From the NCBI GenBank assembly GCA_023846275.1, contig CM043868.1, positions 4,359,153 through 4,423,152 on the forward strand: a stretch of 64,000 nt of DNA, given 5' to 3'. The stretch's first letter is position 1. Each line of letters begins with the position of its first letter. The DNA comes from Vanilla planifolia. Taxonomy: Eukaryota > Streptophyta > Magnoliopsida > Asparagales > Orchidaceae. The notes under the pieces are model-generated. The model did no database searches, was not told the origin of the DNA, and saw nothing but the letters and a program-made list of their open reading frames with translations. Shown here piece by piece: positions 52,769-64,000 of the stretch. Both the position numbers and the translations under genes were made by a program.

Positions 52769-53099
52769 TACACTAAGCATAACATTTCTTTTCTAATAAA
52801 TAAAGCATAGGATGTATTAACTCACTTGGAAACCTGATAATTCTACTTAATTTAATTATTATCCTTGGGGTGTACAAGAAGTACTGTAAAGATGATAAAT
52901 AGTAGGAGTAAGTTGATATTAGCTAATGCTCAAATAAAAATCAATACAATGTTGAATCAATAATATTGCTTTTTTAGCAAAAAAACATAAATAATGGTAG
53001 TTATGATAATTTAAAGCAAACTAAATAACACATTATTAATATTTATCATCTTCTTTTATCTAATACATTTCACATTTCTAACTTCTCTAAAATTATGTG

Positions 53100-53630
53100 G
53101 AGCATCACCACAACCATAATAAGTCTGTAAGGAGAACTAACTCATCCTAATAAATAAATCATATCACATGTAAAGAGCTTCATATGGAGCTGTTCAATAC
53201 AAATCTAACAAAGGTTGTTATATGAAAATTCTAACATGTCAAATGTCTCTTTCAGTTACCACAAAACTCCAAAACACACAATCTTAATATATCCTCTAAA
53301 GTCTTTATTATTAATTCTATTTGTCCATTTATTAGAGGATAAAATATTGTGTTGAGCTTTAATGAGTTCTAATAATAGAATGAACACTTTTTAGAAATGG
53401 AAGATAAATTTAAGATATCTATAAAAAATAATAACCTTTGGTATTCCATACAATTTAATAATATGGTCTTCATAGATTGTATCTAATCTCTTTATAGATT
53501 AACAATTTTCAAAGGAATGAAATGATCTAACTTAGTTAATATGTCTATATCTTTTATAAAATCATGACCCTTAAAGATCTTCATAATCCTATAAAAAAAA
53601 ATAAAAAAAAACACTTCCAATCACAATAAT
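53100..53630 (-). mobile_element. Gypsy integrase relic, minus strand
   Basis: Read on the minus strand, EDHIIKLYGIPKVIIF (about 53,480-53,430) matches the YVEEIVRLHGVPKSIVSDRD block. QHNILSSNKWTN (near 53,325) matches the FHPQTDGQTE block, and DMLEFSYNN (53,240-53,214) matches the LPLVEFAYNNS block. Order and spacing fit a chromovirus-type integrase like the one at 48.2-47.6 kb. No LTR was assigned. It has many breaks. Confidence 0.6.
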
Positions 53631-53639
53631 AAAATTATA

Positions 53640-56600
53640 AATTATCACCATAACCCATTCAAACATGCTTTCCTTTTACTTGCTAATAGATCAAACATTT
53701 GTTAACTCATTCAACCTACATCTTTTTCCAAGTTAAGATACCAAAGACTACTTCAACTCTTGCTACATCATATTCTCTCCTAGAAGCATGAAATATTTTG
53801 TTCCATGAGCTTCAATTAATAACAATTGTCTCATTCCTTTTCTCTTAAATACACATAGTCTTTCTTGCATCTTTAAAATGTTATACTTATCCAGATGAAT
53901 AAGTTTTAATCTCTAAGTTTTTATTATTTTATGATGAAAACTTTTTAGTTTATTATATATAACTCAAGTAGTATAATGATTTTATTTTTACATTATTTTT
54001 TTTGACCCACACAACCATGAAAAGAATGGTGTCAAAGCAAGTTTATGCATCTAGATGGCATCTTAGGTGGTGAGATTTGGGTGATTTATCATAAATGGAA
54101 ACTAAATTCTAGTGAGGATATTATATATTATATTTATTAAATACATTGAGTGAATATTTTAAAAAATAATAGAAATACATATTTTTATATAAATTATAAA
54201 TACAAGAAATGTTAATAAATAAGAAAAACCAAGTAATGGTGATGGCTCACATAATATAGGTGGTGGTATAAAATAACAAATAATGTATTTGGTATAGATA
54301 TTGGTAGGTGGTTGAGTCATTGTTGTTCCTAATTAAGTTGGGGCTTAGATTGGTGGTCCATAATGAAATATGATTGAAAAGCTATTTTAGAAGATGCATC
54401 CCAATAAACATTTAGGTCTTTTAATCTAAAAGTGGTGAAGGGCTAGAAAGAACATATTGAGTAAATTTTGGATAACATGTAATGCCTTGAGTCTTAGAAG
54501 ATTATGTTTAATATGCTAGTTTTGGATGAAGAGGTAGTACAATGTTGGAAAAGAGTAGAAGAGAATCAAGTTTGGGGACATGTTAAATAGTGAAATTTCA
54601 TGAAAAGAGTTTGTTGGGTCCTTTTTGTGAATAGTTTGTATCATCATCAACTACACAACATGCATGTAATTAGTTGAATGGTTCATAGTAGAAGGTCTAT
54701 CACCAAATGTGCCCTAAACATTGTGCCATTTAAGAAGTAATAATGCTATCTTTTAAGGAAAGGGATATAGGACTCCATCAAAATATAGAATTAGATGGCT
54801 ATGGTTGAAACAACAAAGGAAAAAATGTAGGATTAAATGTCTATAAAAACAAGAAGGGATGTTGGGAAGCTAAAATCATTATTTTCCCCTAATGGAGTGG
54901 CTTTTTAAAAAAAAGACTTATTTTCATTGGTGTGTCTTAATGTAAAGATATTGGCATTATTGATGGTTTTGATTGCAAGTTAGTTTTTGGAGTAGCTTCT
55001 AGTTTTGATAATTGCTCTTCAAATAGAACCATATTGCATGCAAATTGTGACATTTGAAATCTTTAGATTTGTATGTTGAGAAAGGGGATAAGTTACTTCA
55101 TCGATAATAAATTAAGTAATGTTACAAGGTTTTTTATCCTTGTTGCAATGTGGTTTGTATAGCATCAAGTGTTGTTTAAACTTTAGTTTGTTCTACTTCT
55201 ATCCCCAGTGGTACATCATATGTAGGGGCTAGTTAAGATAAAGGTCAAGGCAACCAACTTAGTCTTGTAGTGAGTGCATTTAGTCAAGGGTGTTTGCTTT
55301 TAAGCCTTTGTTTACTTTGAATCCACTATGCAAATTGTCAACTAAATTGTATGAATTCGAAGACCATTTCCATATGAAATTACTAGTGGATAATTATGAA
55401 TAAGTTGACTAAAATAACTTATTTCCTATTGATGAAAAATTCTTATTCAATTAGAAAGATCAAATTTATTCAATAAAAATAAAGCATTGAGCAAGATTAC
55501 GAAAAGAACTATAAAATAGTGAGAAATATAAAAAAAGAGATGTTAAAGAAATAGCTTAAACTATTCTAGATGTCAAAGATAGTTTCTAGAAAAATGAGAG
55601 AATTATGAAGTTGCAAAAATTTTATTTTATTAATTATGTGATAAATATTCTAATATATGTAATTATTATTTAGACATATAAAATAAATATTTTTTTGTGA
55701 TTTAAGTTGTACTCTTAGTTTATATGACAAATAAAGTAAAAAATAAAGTGTTTTAAATTTTAAAAATAATTTTGATTTTGAAAGCACTAGTCAAGATAAG
55801 TTTAACGTTAGTGATTTTTGTTAAAGATTATCTTAAATTTTTTAAGATATATATATATATATTATTCAATTTATTAAACCCCATCACTTATGAGGATGAA
55901 GGAGGATAAGGAGTTCTTCTCAATTGTATTAGGGGAGTGGTTGATGTTTATTTTGTGTTAAAGAATTTTGAGAGAGAGTTCTTGAGAAAGAAGAGAAAAA
56001 ATTGTGATAGAGAGGGAAAGAAAGAATGAAAGTAAAAAATCAAGAATAAATGTAGCATTACCAAGAAAAGGTGTTCAACAAAAGAGTAAGTAATGATTAA
56101 GCTTAGGAAGAATGATAAAGAGAAGAAATTTTAGGAAAAGAAGTAAAAGAAATAAAAGATACATTTTTATTTAAGTTTAGAATGCAAATTAACCAAACAT
56201 CTTAGAATGAAAATTTTTTAAATAAATTGTGTTTGCTTTATTTTAAGAATGTTCAATTAGCCACAATTAATACATGTTAGAATGAAAAAGTAAAATATTT
56301 TAGAAAAAAATGTAAAAACAATTTTTAATTAAGTTTAGAATGAAAATTATGTAGAAAGAGTTATAAACTTCTATAATTTGGTTAGCTTGAGTTGATTATG
56401 TGTGTTTTAGTTTAAGAATCTCTAATTAACAATAATTAATACATGTTAGTAATCAATTAAGACTCAATTAGGAGTTTGAAGATGATTGATAAAATGGATT
56501 AAACAATATGTTCAAACCATTTCCATTGATGCTTGGACAAGCTAACTGGAGGATCTCGAGTAGCCTTTAAAGAAAATCTCAAGAAATATGAAAAGTTGTG

Positions 56601-58080
56601 AGAGGGTAACCTTAATGGTTTGTCAAGATGCTCTCTATAAAAATAAAAAAGATTTTGAATGGAGCCTTTAATGGTAGTGTATAGAGAGAATGTCTCAAAA
56701 AAGAAGTTTTCAAATAGAACGTCTACAAGTCTAGTTATTTTCCTAAGAGGATTAGGGGTGTGTAATGTGAAATATGACTAAAAACATAAGAATAGAAATA
56801 AATGATTGGATGTGAGATATGGAATAAGACATCATATAACGATATGTGATTAGGCATTCAAATAAATATTTGACTAAGCATATTATGATATATTGATATG
56901 CTTTAAACTATATGTGATTCATTGTACTTTAGAGAATATGGAACTAGATAAATCATGTTATGAATTGTAAATGAGAGATTTAAGGAAAACATGGTTCGCT
57001 CAATAGAAAACATAAATAAAGAAAAAATGATTTACTGATTTATGCATGAGATGATATTTATTATGAAGTAACATATGCTACCAGGATTTGCTATCTATTT
57101 TACATTATTTTCAATTCATTGCTATCATGTTATTATTTAAACTTATCTAATAATTCAATAGTTGGCTTAGTTCATATTTATTATGAAGTTTACAATTTTG
57201 TCATGCACTACTCAAGGGGATTGAAAATCTTGGACTGTAGTAGTTGTTTGAGAGATATGATAGTATAATTGAGTAGTTTTATTTTTGTATTGCCCAACTA
57301 ATTTTATTTTATATCAACAATTATTTAGATTTTATGTATAAAACTATTATAACTTCTTTTAGCAATATACTTTGCAATAATTAGTTATTATTTAAGCTAT
57401 TAAAAAAAATTAAAAGAAAAGTTTTTAAGAGTATTATAGTATAATATGTTACTGATCTAATTCACACATTATCCTTGATCAAATATGATAGCCCTCAATG
57501 CCTAATCATTACATGCCACTCAAGATCATATTTGATTGTGCTCACTAGGATCAATGACCACTACACATCAAAAAATTCCATCTTAATCACCATGCAATCT
57601 AATCATTGAAATGGAGTACATAATATGCTTCTTTAGACAATATGGAGGGCTCTGTCTTTGAGATGACCTTGACTCATTGCTCCCTCTTTAAGAACGGGAC
57701 CTCACCAAAGAAAATGAAAGGCCTCGTTAACCATCTCCACCAAATTTCTTCTTGCCAATATGACCATTTAATTTAGTCCCTCTTTCGAAGTAGAAATAAT
57801 AAGAATGAATGTTCACCTATTCTCTTTAGAACTAAACATTCTTCAACAATGCTTATGGATTATGTCCTCTCATCCTAGCCTTTTCTTCCCTTCATCAGCT
57901 TGAATCAACTTGGATATATGGTATGAGATTTCTTTTAGCAAAATCAATTATCATTAACAAGTAGCCTTTAGTCTTGTAGATTTTTTTCTCTGTAATGTGA
58001 CGAGTAAATTTCCATTAAAATTAGCATATGAATTTTTTACCATTTTTTAGTTATCAAAAGCATATTCCATATTATTAGAA
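53640..58080. other. AT-rich gene-free stretch upstream of the ATPase
   Basis: I see no gene, LTR pair or convincing protein match. There is a short TA run at about 55,848-55,862. A perfect 12-nt inverted repeat, ATCAAATATGAT at 57,478-57,489 and ATCATATTTGAT at 57,525-57,536, brackets 35 nt. From about 57,640 the base composition becomes slowly less AT-rich toward the gene. Confidence 0.4.
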
Positions 58081-58976
58081 ATGTTTATCAACCTCCTAAA
58101 TGGGAAGTTCAGGTGCCCAGCAATGTTCCCACATGTTCTGTTTCGCCTCTCGTTTTTCCTCTGTTTCTTCAGAAAAAGAAATTCCATAAAAAGAAATAGG
58201 AACACAGAAAAAAACGAAGAGGGAATAAAAACCCGAGCTTTCTTCGAAGTTGGTAATGGAGATGGGAGAAAAACGCTGCATTTCCCGCTCAGCTCTGACT
58301 GCGCGTCAATGTCATTTTGCATTGACAATTAACCATCTAGAACCAGGGTGGATTTCCGATTTACCTCTCCCGCCCTCGCCTCCAAGGTTTGCGTTTCCAT
58401 TTAAGGAGCTTTCTCTTTTTCTGTCGTATTATCTAATCCCTAACGTCGTGCTCCGCATTTTATTAGAGGGCTTCCTGGCTCAATATGAATTGCCGTAGTA
58501 TTATTGGATACCTCTTCCTTTCCCAATTCAATGGAATAGATTTCGGTTCGATGGTTCAACAAGGCGCAGCCCTCTCGGATTAGCGCTAAAAGACAACAGC
58601 TTTCGCTTCTCCCTGTACTGCCTTTATAGTGCCCAGGCTCACGAGACTGTAGTCTTCTGGTATAGGTGAGGTAAGGACAAGGATGTGTTAGATTTAACGT
58701 GCCAGGGTCTCTCAGCTGATTTTTTTCACAAAGTCTTCGCAATCTGGAAGCTCTGCTTCAGACTCCATGAAAAGCTAGCAACGCCGATAAGTTTTTTGGA
58801 TTTTTACTGAAAGAGCGGGAGGAAGGGGGAGAGAGCAGAAGTTGGGCTGCTGAGTGGATTTCCCTTTTGGTTTCCTAGATAAATAAATCAGATAAAGCGT
58901 TTGATTGGCGTTTTGACGAGCTTTCTCTGCTGCAACTTGGGCAGCATCTAGTTTATGATTGGTGGGATTAGGGGCG
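58080..58976 (+). promoter_or_regulatory. Promoter and 5' leader of the P4-ATPase gene
   Basis: At about 58,080 the DNA turns from roughly 70% AT to a mixed, CG-containing composition and stays so into exon 1. Candidate TATA-like words are CCATAAAAAG (about 58,181), GGGAATAAAAACC (about 58,219) and CTTTATAGTG (about 58,621); sequence alone does not tell which, if any, is used, so the transcript start is unknown. GTCAATG (58,305-58,311) and CATTGAC (58,320-58,326) form a perfect inverted repeat with an 8-nt spacer, and each arm contains a TTGAC/GTCAA core of the kind bound by WRKY factors. An upstream ATG at 58,955 lies just before the start codon. A leader intron is possible but cannot be shown. 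Confidence 0.5.
58305..58326. promoter_or_regulatory. Inverted repeat carrying two W-box-like cores
   Basis: GTCAATG - 8 nt - CATTGAC. The arms are perfect complements. Each carries GTCAA/TTGAC; the full W box is TTGAC followed by C or T, and here the next base is A on one strand and G/A context on the other, so the match is only to the core. It lies about 650 bp upstream of the start codon. Confidence 0.3.
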
Positions 58977-59014
58977 ATGCCTGGTGGAAGGAGAAGCAAG
59001 ATCCATTTCCGTAA
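58955..59014 (+). other. Upstream ORF overlapping the ATPase start codon
   Basis: An ATG 22 nt before the main start opens a 19-codon frame (begins [12 protein letters not shown]) that runs past the main ATG in another frame and ends at TAA. Its start context is poor (T at -3), while the main ATG has G at -3, so leaky scanning would be expected. If the leader includes it, it could reduce translation of the ATPase. Its use is an inference. Confidence 0.4.
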
Positions 59015-59370
59015 TCTTTTTAGCTTCGATTGCGGCAAATCATCCCTCCAAGATGAGCAGTCTCATATCGGTGGCCCCGGCTTCTCTCGGGTGGTCTTCG
59101 CTAATGATCCAGAACGCTTTGAAGCATCCAATCTGAAGTATGATTTGAATTATGTTTCGACGACAAAGTATACCTTAGCTACATTTTTGCCTAAATCTTT
59201 GTTTGAGCAGTTCAGAAGGGTCGCAAACTTCTATTTTCTTGTCACCGGTTGTCTTGCTTTCACCCCTTTGGCACCTTACAGTGCTGTGAGTGCCATTCTC
59301 CCTCTAATTGTCGTGATTGGAGCTACCATGGCTAAGGAGGCGGTTGAAGACTGGAGGAGATTTCAGCAAG

Positions 59371-59419
<49 letters not shown>

Positions 59420-62400
59420 GTGAAATTTTGTATGCAGGCGTGCATACTACATGACTTTGTTTTGATGCATAATTTGTCCGATAATATCTGATTGAACTCT
59501 ATCAGATAAAGAGGTCCACCAATGGAGAAACATTTTTATAACAATTTTACCTTTTTAATCTATTTTGACAATAGAGATGTTAATCAATCAGTATACTGAG
59601 TTGCGTTTGTTATATATTTTAACCTATGATTAGTCCTATCATGAGATATGCTATAATGCTTTTTAATCTGGTGAAGAACATATGAACTGATTTTATTAGT
59701 ATCTCCATGATTTTTGGAAAGAAATTGTACGCTAATTTTCTGTTTTAGCTCAAGAATTGTGTTGCCCGGGACTGAAGGATTTGTACTGTTCATATCTTGT
59801 GCCTTAAGTGATCCCTTTGTGCTCTGATTCTTTAGTCTCCTGAAGTCAATTCTCTCAATTCAAATATGATTCAGTTCTAAGTTTGTGCACCATGCCCCTT
59901 CCAGGATACCGAGGTTAACAATCGCAAGGTTAATGTTCATAAAGGAGGCGGAACTTTTGAGCAGATAGAGTGGAAGAAGCTGAGGGTTGGAGATATTGTA
60001 ATGGTGGCAAAGGATGAATTCTTCCCTGCTGACCTAATCTTACTTTCCTCTAGTTACGATGAGGCAATTTGTTATGTTGAAACCATGAATCTTGATGGAG
60101 AAACAAACTTGAAAATGAAGCAGGCCTTGGATGTAACTTCAAAATTGCATGATGACTCTAGCTTTCGGAATTTCAAAGCTATTATAAAATGTGAAGATCC
60201 AAATGCAAGCCTTTACACTTTCGTTGGAAACATTGAATTCCAAGATGAGCAATATCCTCTCTCACCTCAGCAACTTCTTCTTCGGGACTCAAAACTGCGT
60301 AATACAGACTATATTTATGGGGCTGTGATATTCACTGGCCATGACACCAAAGTCATGCAGAATGCCACAGACCCACCATCTAAAAGAAGCAAAATTGAAA
60401 GAAAAATGGATAAACTTATATACCTCCTGTTGTCTTTCCTCGTCTTAATTGCTGGTATTGGATCTGTCTTCTTTGGAGTTGCAACTCATGAGGACTTGCA
60501 CAATGGTAAGATGAAGAGGTGGTATCTGCTACCGACACATACCGATGTTTTTTTTGATCCAAAAAGAGCAGGTCTTGCAGCGATTTTGCATTTTTTGACT
60601 GCAATGATGCTTTATAGTTACTTCATTCCAATATCTTTGTACGTATCAATAGAGATAGTCAAAGTCTTGCAGACCATTTTTATTAATCATGACATCCAAA
60701 TGTATCACGAGGAATCCGATAAGCCTGCTCATGCTCGTACGTCGAATTTGACCGAGGAATTAGGCCAAGTTGACACAATCCTTTCTGATAAAACTGGAAC
60801 TCTAACATGTAATTCAATGGAGTTCATCAAATGCACAATTGCTGGTACTGCTTATGGACGTGGGATCACAGAAGTTGAGAGAGCAATGGCTAGAAGAAGA
60901 GGCACACCCTTGGTTTCTGAAGAAAACAATGCAGAGGTTAATGTGGTTAATAAGCCAGCTATTAAGGGGTTTAACTTTATGGATGAACGCATCATGAATG
61001 GGAACTGGGTCAATGAACCCTATTCTGATGGTATACAGAAATTTTTCCGGCTGTTGGCCATCTGCCACACTGCTATACCTGAATTTGATGAAGCATCTGG
61101 AAAGATAACCTATGAAGCTGAATCACCTGATGAGGCTGCCTTTGTTATTGCAGCAAGGGAGCTGGGCTTTCAATTCTACCAGAGGACACAGACATCTGTC
61201 TCTCTCTACGAACTCGATCCCTTGACAGGAGCTACAATTGAAAGGTTTGGAATATTGGCTGTATTATTTCAAAGAATTAATTTGTGTGTTCTGAGCTTTT
61301 AATTATAAATAGATACCAATCGATAGAGATTTTACAATTTCAGGTCATATAGACTCCTGAACATCTTGGAATTCAATAGTGCTAGAAAAAGAATGTCAGT
61401 GATTGTTAAAAGCCCAGAGGGAAGGTTGTTACTTCTCTGTAAAGGTGCTGATAGGTGTGTGTCAACACAACAAAGGATAAATCACAATACATATCTGTCA
61501 AGCTCTCTATAACCACCAGAGTGTTCTGATTTCCATTTTTGTTTTATTTTTTCCAAACAGTGTAATATTCGAAAGACTTGCGAATGATGGTAGAGACTTT
61601 CAAGAAAGAACCAAGGAGCATATTAATGAATATGCTGATGCTGGTTTGAGAACCTTGGTTCTTGCCTACCGTGAGCTTGATGATGAGGAATACGAAAGAT
61701 TCAACAAGGAGTTTACAGAGGCCAAGAATTCTGTTAGTGCTGATAGAGATGAGAAAATTGATGCTGCTGCTGATATGATTGAAAAGCATTTGATACTTCT
61801 TGGAGCCACAGCTGTTGAAGATAAATTGCAAAATGGGGTAAATGGTGAACTTGTTATGAACATGACCGAGCCTTTCATTTGCAACATTATTTCGTTTTAT
61901 TAAACACGATCTTGTTTTATAGGTGCCTGAATGCATTGACAAACTAGCTCAGGCACAAATCAAGATATGGGTTCTTACTGGTGACAAGATGGAGACTGCT
62001 ATCAACATAGGGTATGGCATCATAACTGTATTCGGATGCTGTTTGTGTTTCTTTTACAGCGGCTCTAAACTGCATTCTCTTTTGCAGCTTTGCCTGTAGC
62101 CTATTAAGGCAAGGGATGAAACAGATAATTATCACATTGGATTCGCCAGATTTGATTTTGTTAGAGAAGCAAGGGAACAAAGATGCTTTTGCGAAGGTAA
62201 ATGTTTGTTTCCTTTGCACTTCTAAGCATTGTAGTGCTACAACAGAATAAGAATTATGAAGTTGGGGCAGTTTTTCCTGTTTTGCAGCTGTTAACCTTAT
62301 GGTTTAATGCTAACATGCAGCAGGCTTAGCAATGAAATTGTTGTACCTTCAATTTTAACACTTGTATGTTTGCAGTATCAAATAAATGCATGGTCAATCG

Positions 62401-64000
62401 AAATAAATTCAAAAACTAACAGAATGTTTTTCGCCTTTTTTTGTCAGTTCTTCCTTGATTTTTCAAATTACTTAATTATTTTCATACTTAGTAGGCATCG
62501 AAAGAAAGTGTCACCCGACAAATAAGTGATGGAAACAGGTTTATAAGTGCATCAAGTCTTGAGTCATTTGCTTTGATTATCGATGGAAAGTCCCTTACTT
62601 TTGCTTTGGAAGACGATGTCAAGGACCACTTGTTACAGTTGGCTATTAGCTGTGCTTCAGTTATATGCTGCCGCTCTTCTCCCAAACAAAAAGCCCTAGT
62701 GAGTAGCTCATCTTGGAATTGCTTATTTGCCGTCACGTTCGACCTAACTTAACGGGAATGATTAAAATTATTCAGGTTACAAGACTCGTCAAAACAAGCA
62801 CTGGTAAAGTAACCTTGGCAATTGGCGATGGTGCCAATGATGTGGGCATGCTCCAAGAAGCAGACATTGGAATTGGTATAAGTGGAGCTGAAGGAATGCA
62901 GGTTTGTAAAATTGTTATTCCTCTTTCACTTGCACCTGAATCTGCCTTTGATAATGCTTCATGTTTATAGGCCGTCATGGCAAGTGATGTTGCGATAGCC
63001 CAGTTTCGTTTTTTGGAGCATTTGCTACTTGTACACGGACATTGGTGTTACAGAAGGATCTCTTCAATGGTAAAGTTGTCCCATGGATTTGGGTTCAACT
63101 TTCTTGAGCATACTTTTAAAACAACACTTCGTTTTGCTTATACAGATCTGCTACTTTTTCTACAAGAATATAGCATTTGGACTGACCATATTCCTATACG
63201 AGGCCTATACAACATTCTCTGGGCAACCAGCTTACAATGATTGGTTCCTTTCTTTGTACAACGTCTTCTTTACATCACTTCCTGTGATAGCTTTGGGTGT
63301 ATTTGATCAGGATGTTTCTGCCCGGTTTTGCCTAAAGGTAAATGCTTAATTCACTGCAAAAAGTTTTCATCTTCGGATGTTCTAAATAAGTTTTATTCAA
63401 TGCAGTTTCCTATGCTCTATCAAGAAGGTGTACAGAACCTCTTATTCAGCTGGCGTCGCGTGCTTGCATGGATGTTCAATGGGGTGATTACTGCCATCAT
63501 CATCTTCTTCTTCACCACGAGCGCCTACAAGCACCAAGCCTTCCGCAAGGGTGGTGAGGTCATCGACAGCGGTATTCTGGGCGCCACCATGTACACGTCC
63601 GTGGTCTGGGTCGTTAACTGCCAGATGGCGATTTCGGTCAGCTATTTCACCCTAATTCAGCACATCTTTATCTGGGGCGGCATCGCCTTGTGGTACCTCT
63701 TCCTCCTTGCTTATGGAGCAATTACACCAATCATTTCGACGACGGCCTATCGGGTGTTCACCGAGGCATTAGCACCTGCAGCTTCCTTTTGGATTGTGAC
63801 GCTCTTTGTGGTGCTATCCACACTCATTCCATACTTCTCATTCGCTGCAATACAAATGAGGTTCTTTCCTATGTACCATAATATGATCCAATGGATACGT
63901 TTCGACGGGAAGGGGGATGACCCGGAGTACTGCCAGGTGGTGCGCCAGAGGTCGGTGAGGCCAACGACCGTCGGAGTGTCGGCAAGGCTGGACGCCAAGG
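58977..64000 (+). CDS. ALA: P4-type phospholipid-transporting ATPase (flippase), ALA9-12 clade, 3' end cut by window
   Basis: P4 ATPases move phospholipids from the outer to the inner leaflet of membranes, usually with a CDC50/ALIS subunit. Eleven exons join in frame with GT-AG introns: 58977-59369, 59905-61244, 61344-61454, 61561-61837, 61923-62011, 62088-62196, 62495-62698, 62776-62901, 62971-63069, 63146-63337, 63406-64000 (1178 residues to the window edge; relatives are about 1200). N-terminal [10 protein letters not shown] (32-41) and [12 protein letters not shown] mark the ALA9-12 group. TM1-2 lie at about 84-119. The actuator DGET is at 195-198, TM3 at about 301-322, and the P4-typical PISL of TM4 at 373-376. 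The phosphorylated Asp is D426 in DKTGT, nucleotide-binding KGA is at 611-613, TGD at 726-728, GDGAND at 858-863, and TM5-10 span exons 10-11. No stop or missing catalytic residue. The ATG at 58,977 fits the family start; a longer frame from 58,959 would need TTG. The last exon is richer in G/C-ending codons than the others. Confidence 0.95.
59374..59417 (+). repeat. (CT)22 microsatellite at the start of intron 1
   Basis: An uninterrupted CT run starts four nucleotides after the GT of the exon 1 donor site (59,370-59,371). It lies wholly in intron 1 (59,370-59,904, the longest intron). Length variation here could affect use of the donor site. Confidence 0.95.

Noticed and set aside
1-58080. 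CRISPR-like or other prokaryotic repeat-spacer arrays
   Set aside because: No regularly spaced identical repeats with unique spacers; the repeats seen are tandem or belong to LTRs, and the DNA is from a plant nucleus.
1-58080. tRNA, rRNA or organelle-derived DNA
   Set aside because: I looked for A/B box pairs, conserved rRNA words and plastid gene motifs and found none beyond the weak SINE-like head.
53640-58080. A second host gene upstream of the ATPase
   Set aside because: No open frame, splice pattern or protein match could be supported anywhere in this stretch.
58959-58976. Six extra N-terminal codons before the ATG at 58,977
   Set aside because: The frame would have to start at TTG; the ATG at 58,977 gives MPGGRRSK, the usual start of this clade.
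58440-59038. Minus-strand open frames of 87-100 codons over the leader and exon 1 of the ATPase
   Set aside because: They are antisense to a well-supported gene, show no family resemblance, and such frames are expected in GC-richer DNA.

Overview
This window is nuclear DNA of a land plant, most likely a seed plant. The evidence is one intron-bearing P4-type ATPase gene of the plant ALA9-12 clade at the right edge, LINEs that carry the plant-type RNase H domain, and Copia and Ty3/Gypsy LTR elements whose primer sites read as complements of initiator tRNA-Met. I cannot resolve the species. The first 58 kb are very AT-rich, CG dinucleotides look scarce, and every recognisable coding stretch there is full of stops. 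It is an old transposon graveyard.

Layout. 0.23-5.13 kb: worn L1-type LINE on the + strand (ORF1 zinc knuckle, endonuclease, RT, RNase H). 5.4-9.1 kb: long LTR of a Gypsy family, + strand. 9.36-16.74 kb: Copia element (partial 5' LTR, primer site, gag, polypurine tract, 3' LTR) with a small Gypsy element (12.58-15.88 kb) inside its 3' LTR. 17.04-18.6 kb: another Copia LTR. 18.7-20.0 and 22.05-22.56 kb: two Gypsy integrase relics. 25.9-27.75 kb (minus) and 29.77-31.9 kb (plus): two more copies of the long Gypsy LTR. 33.0-39.2 kb: pieces of a second Copia family. 40.34-44.45 kb: second LINE, minus strand. 45.1-51.1 kb: a Copia LTR split by a minus-strand chromovirus-like Gypsy element (46.3-49.8 kb) that keeps visible protease, RT and integrase. 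53.1-53.63 kb: another minus-strand Gypsy integrase relic. The stretches between hold nothing I can name.

At about 58.08 kb the composition changes sharply to gene-like DNA. A promoter and 5' leader (58.08-58.98 kb) lead into 11 visible exons of a phospholipid-transporting P4 ATPase (flippase). The reading frame is intact over 1178 residues and runs off the window end a little before its expected C-terminus. Ten GT-AG introns, most of them 68-106 bp, join in frame. It is the only gene here that I regard as functional.

I found no new biological system. The points most worth a second look are the two nested insertions that split LTRs, the internally repetitive Gypsy LTR family present four times in both orientations, the switch to GC-rich codons in the last exon of the ATPase, and an upstream ATG whose frame overlaps its start codon.
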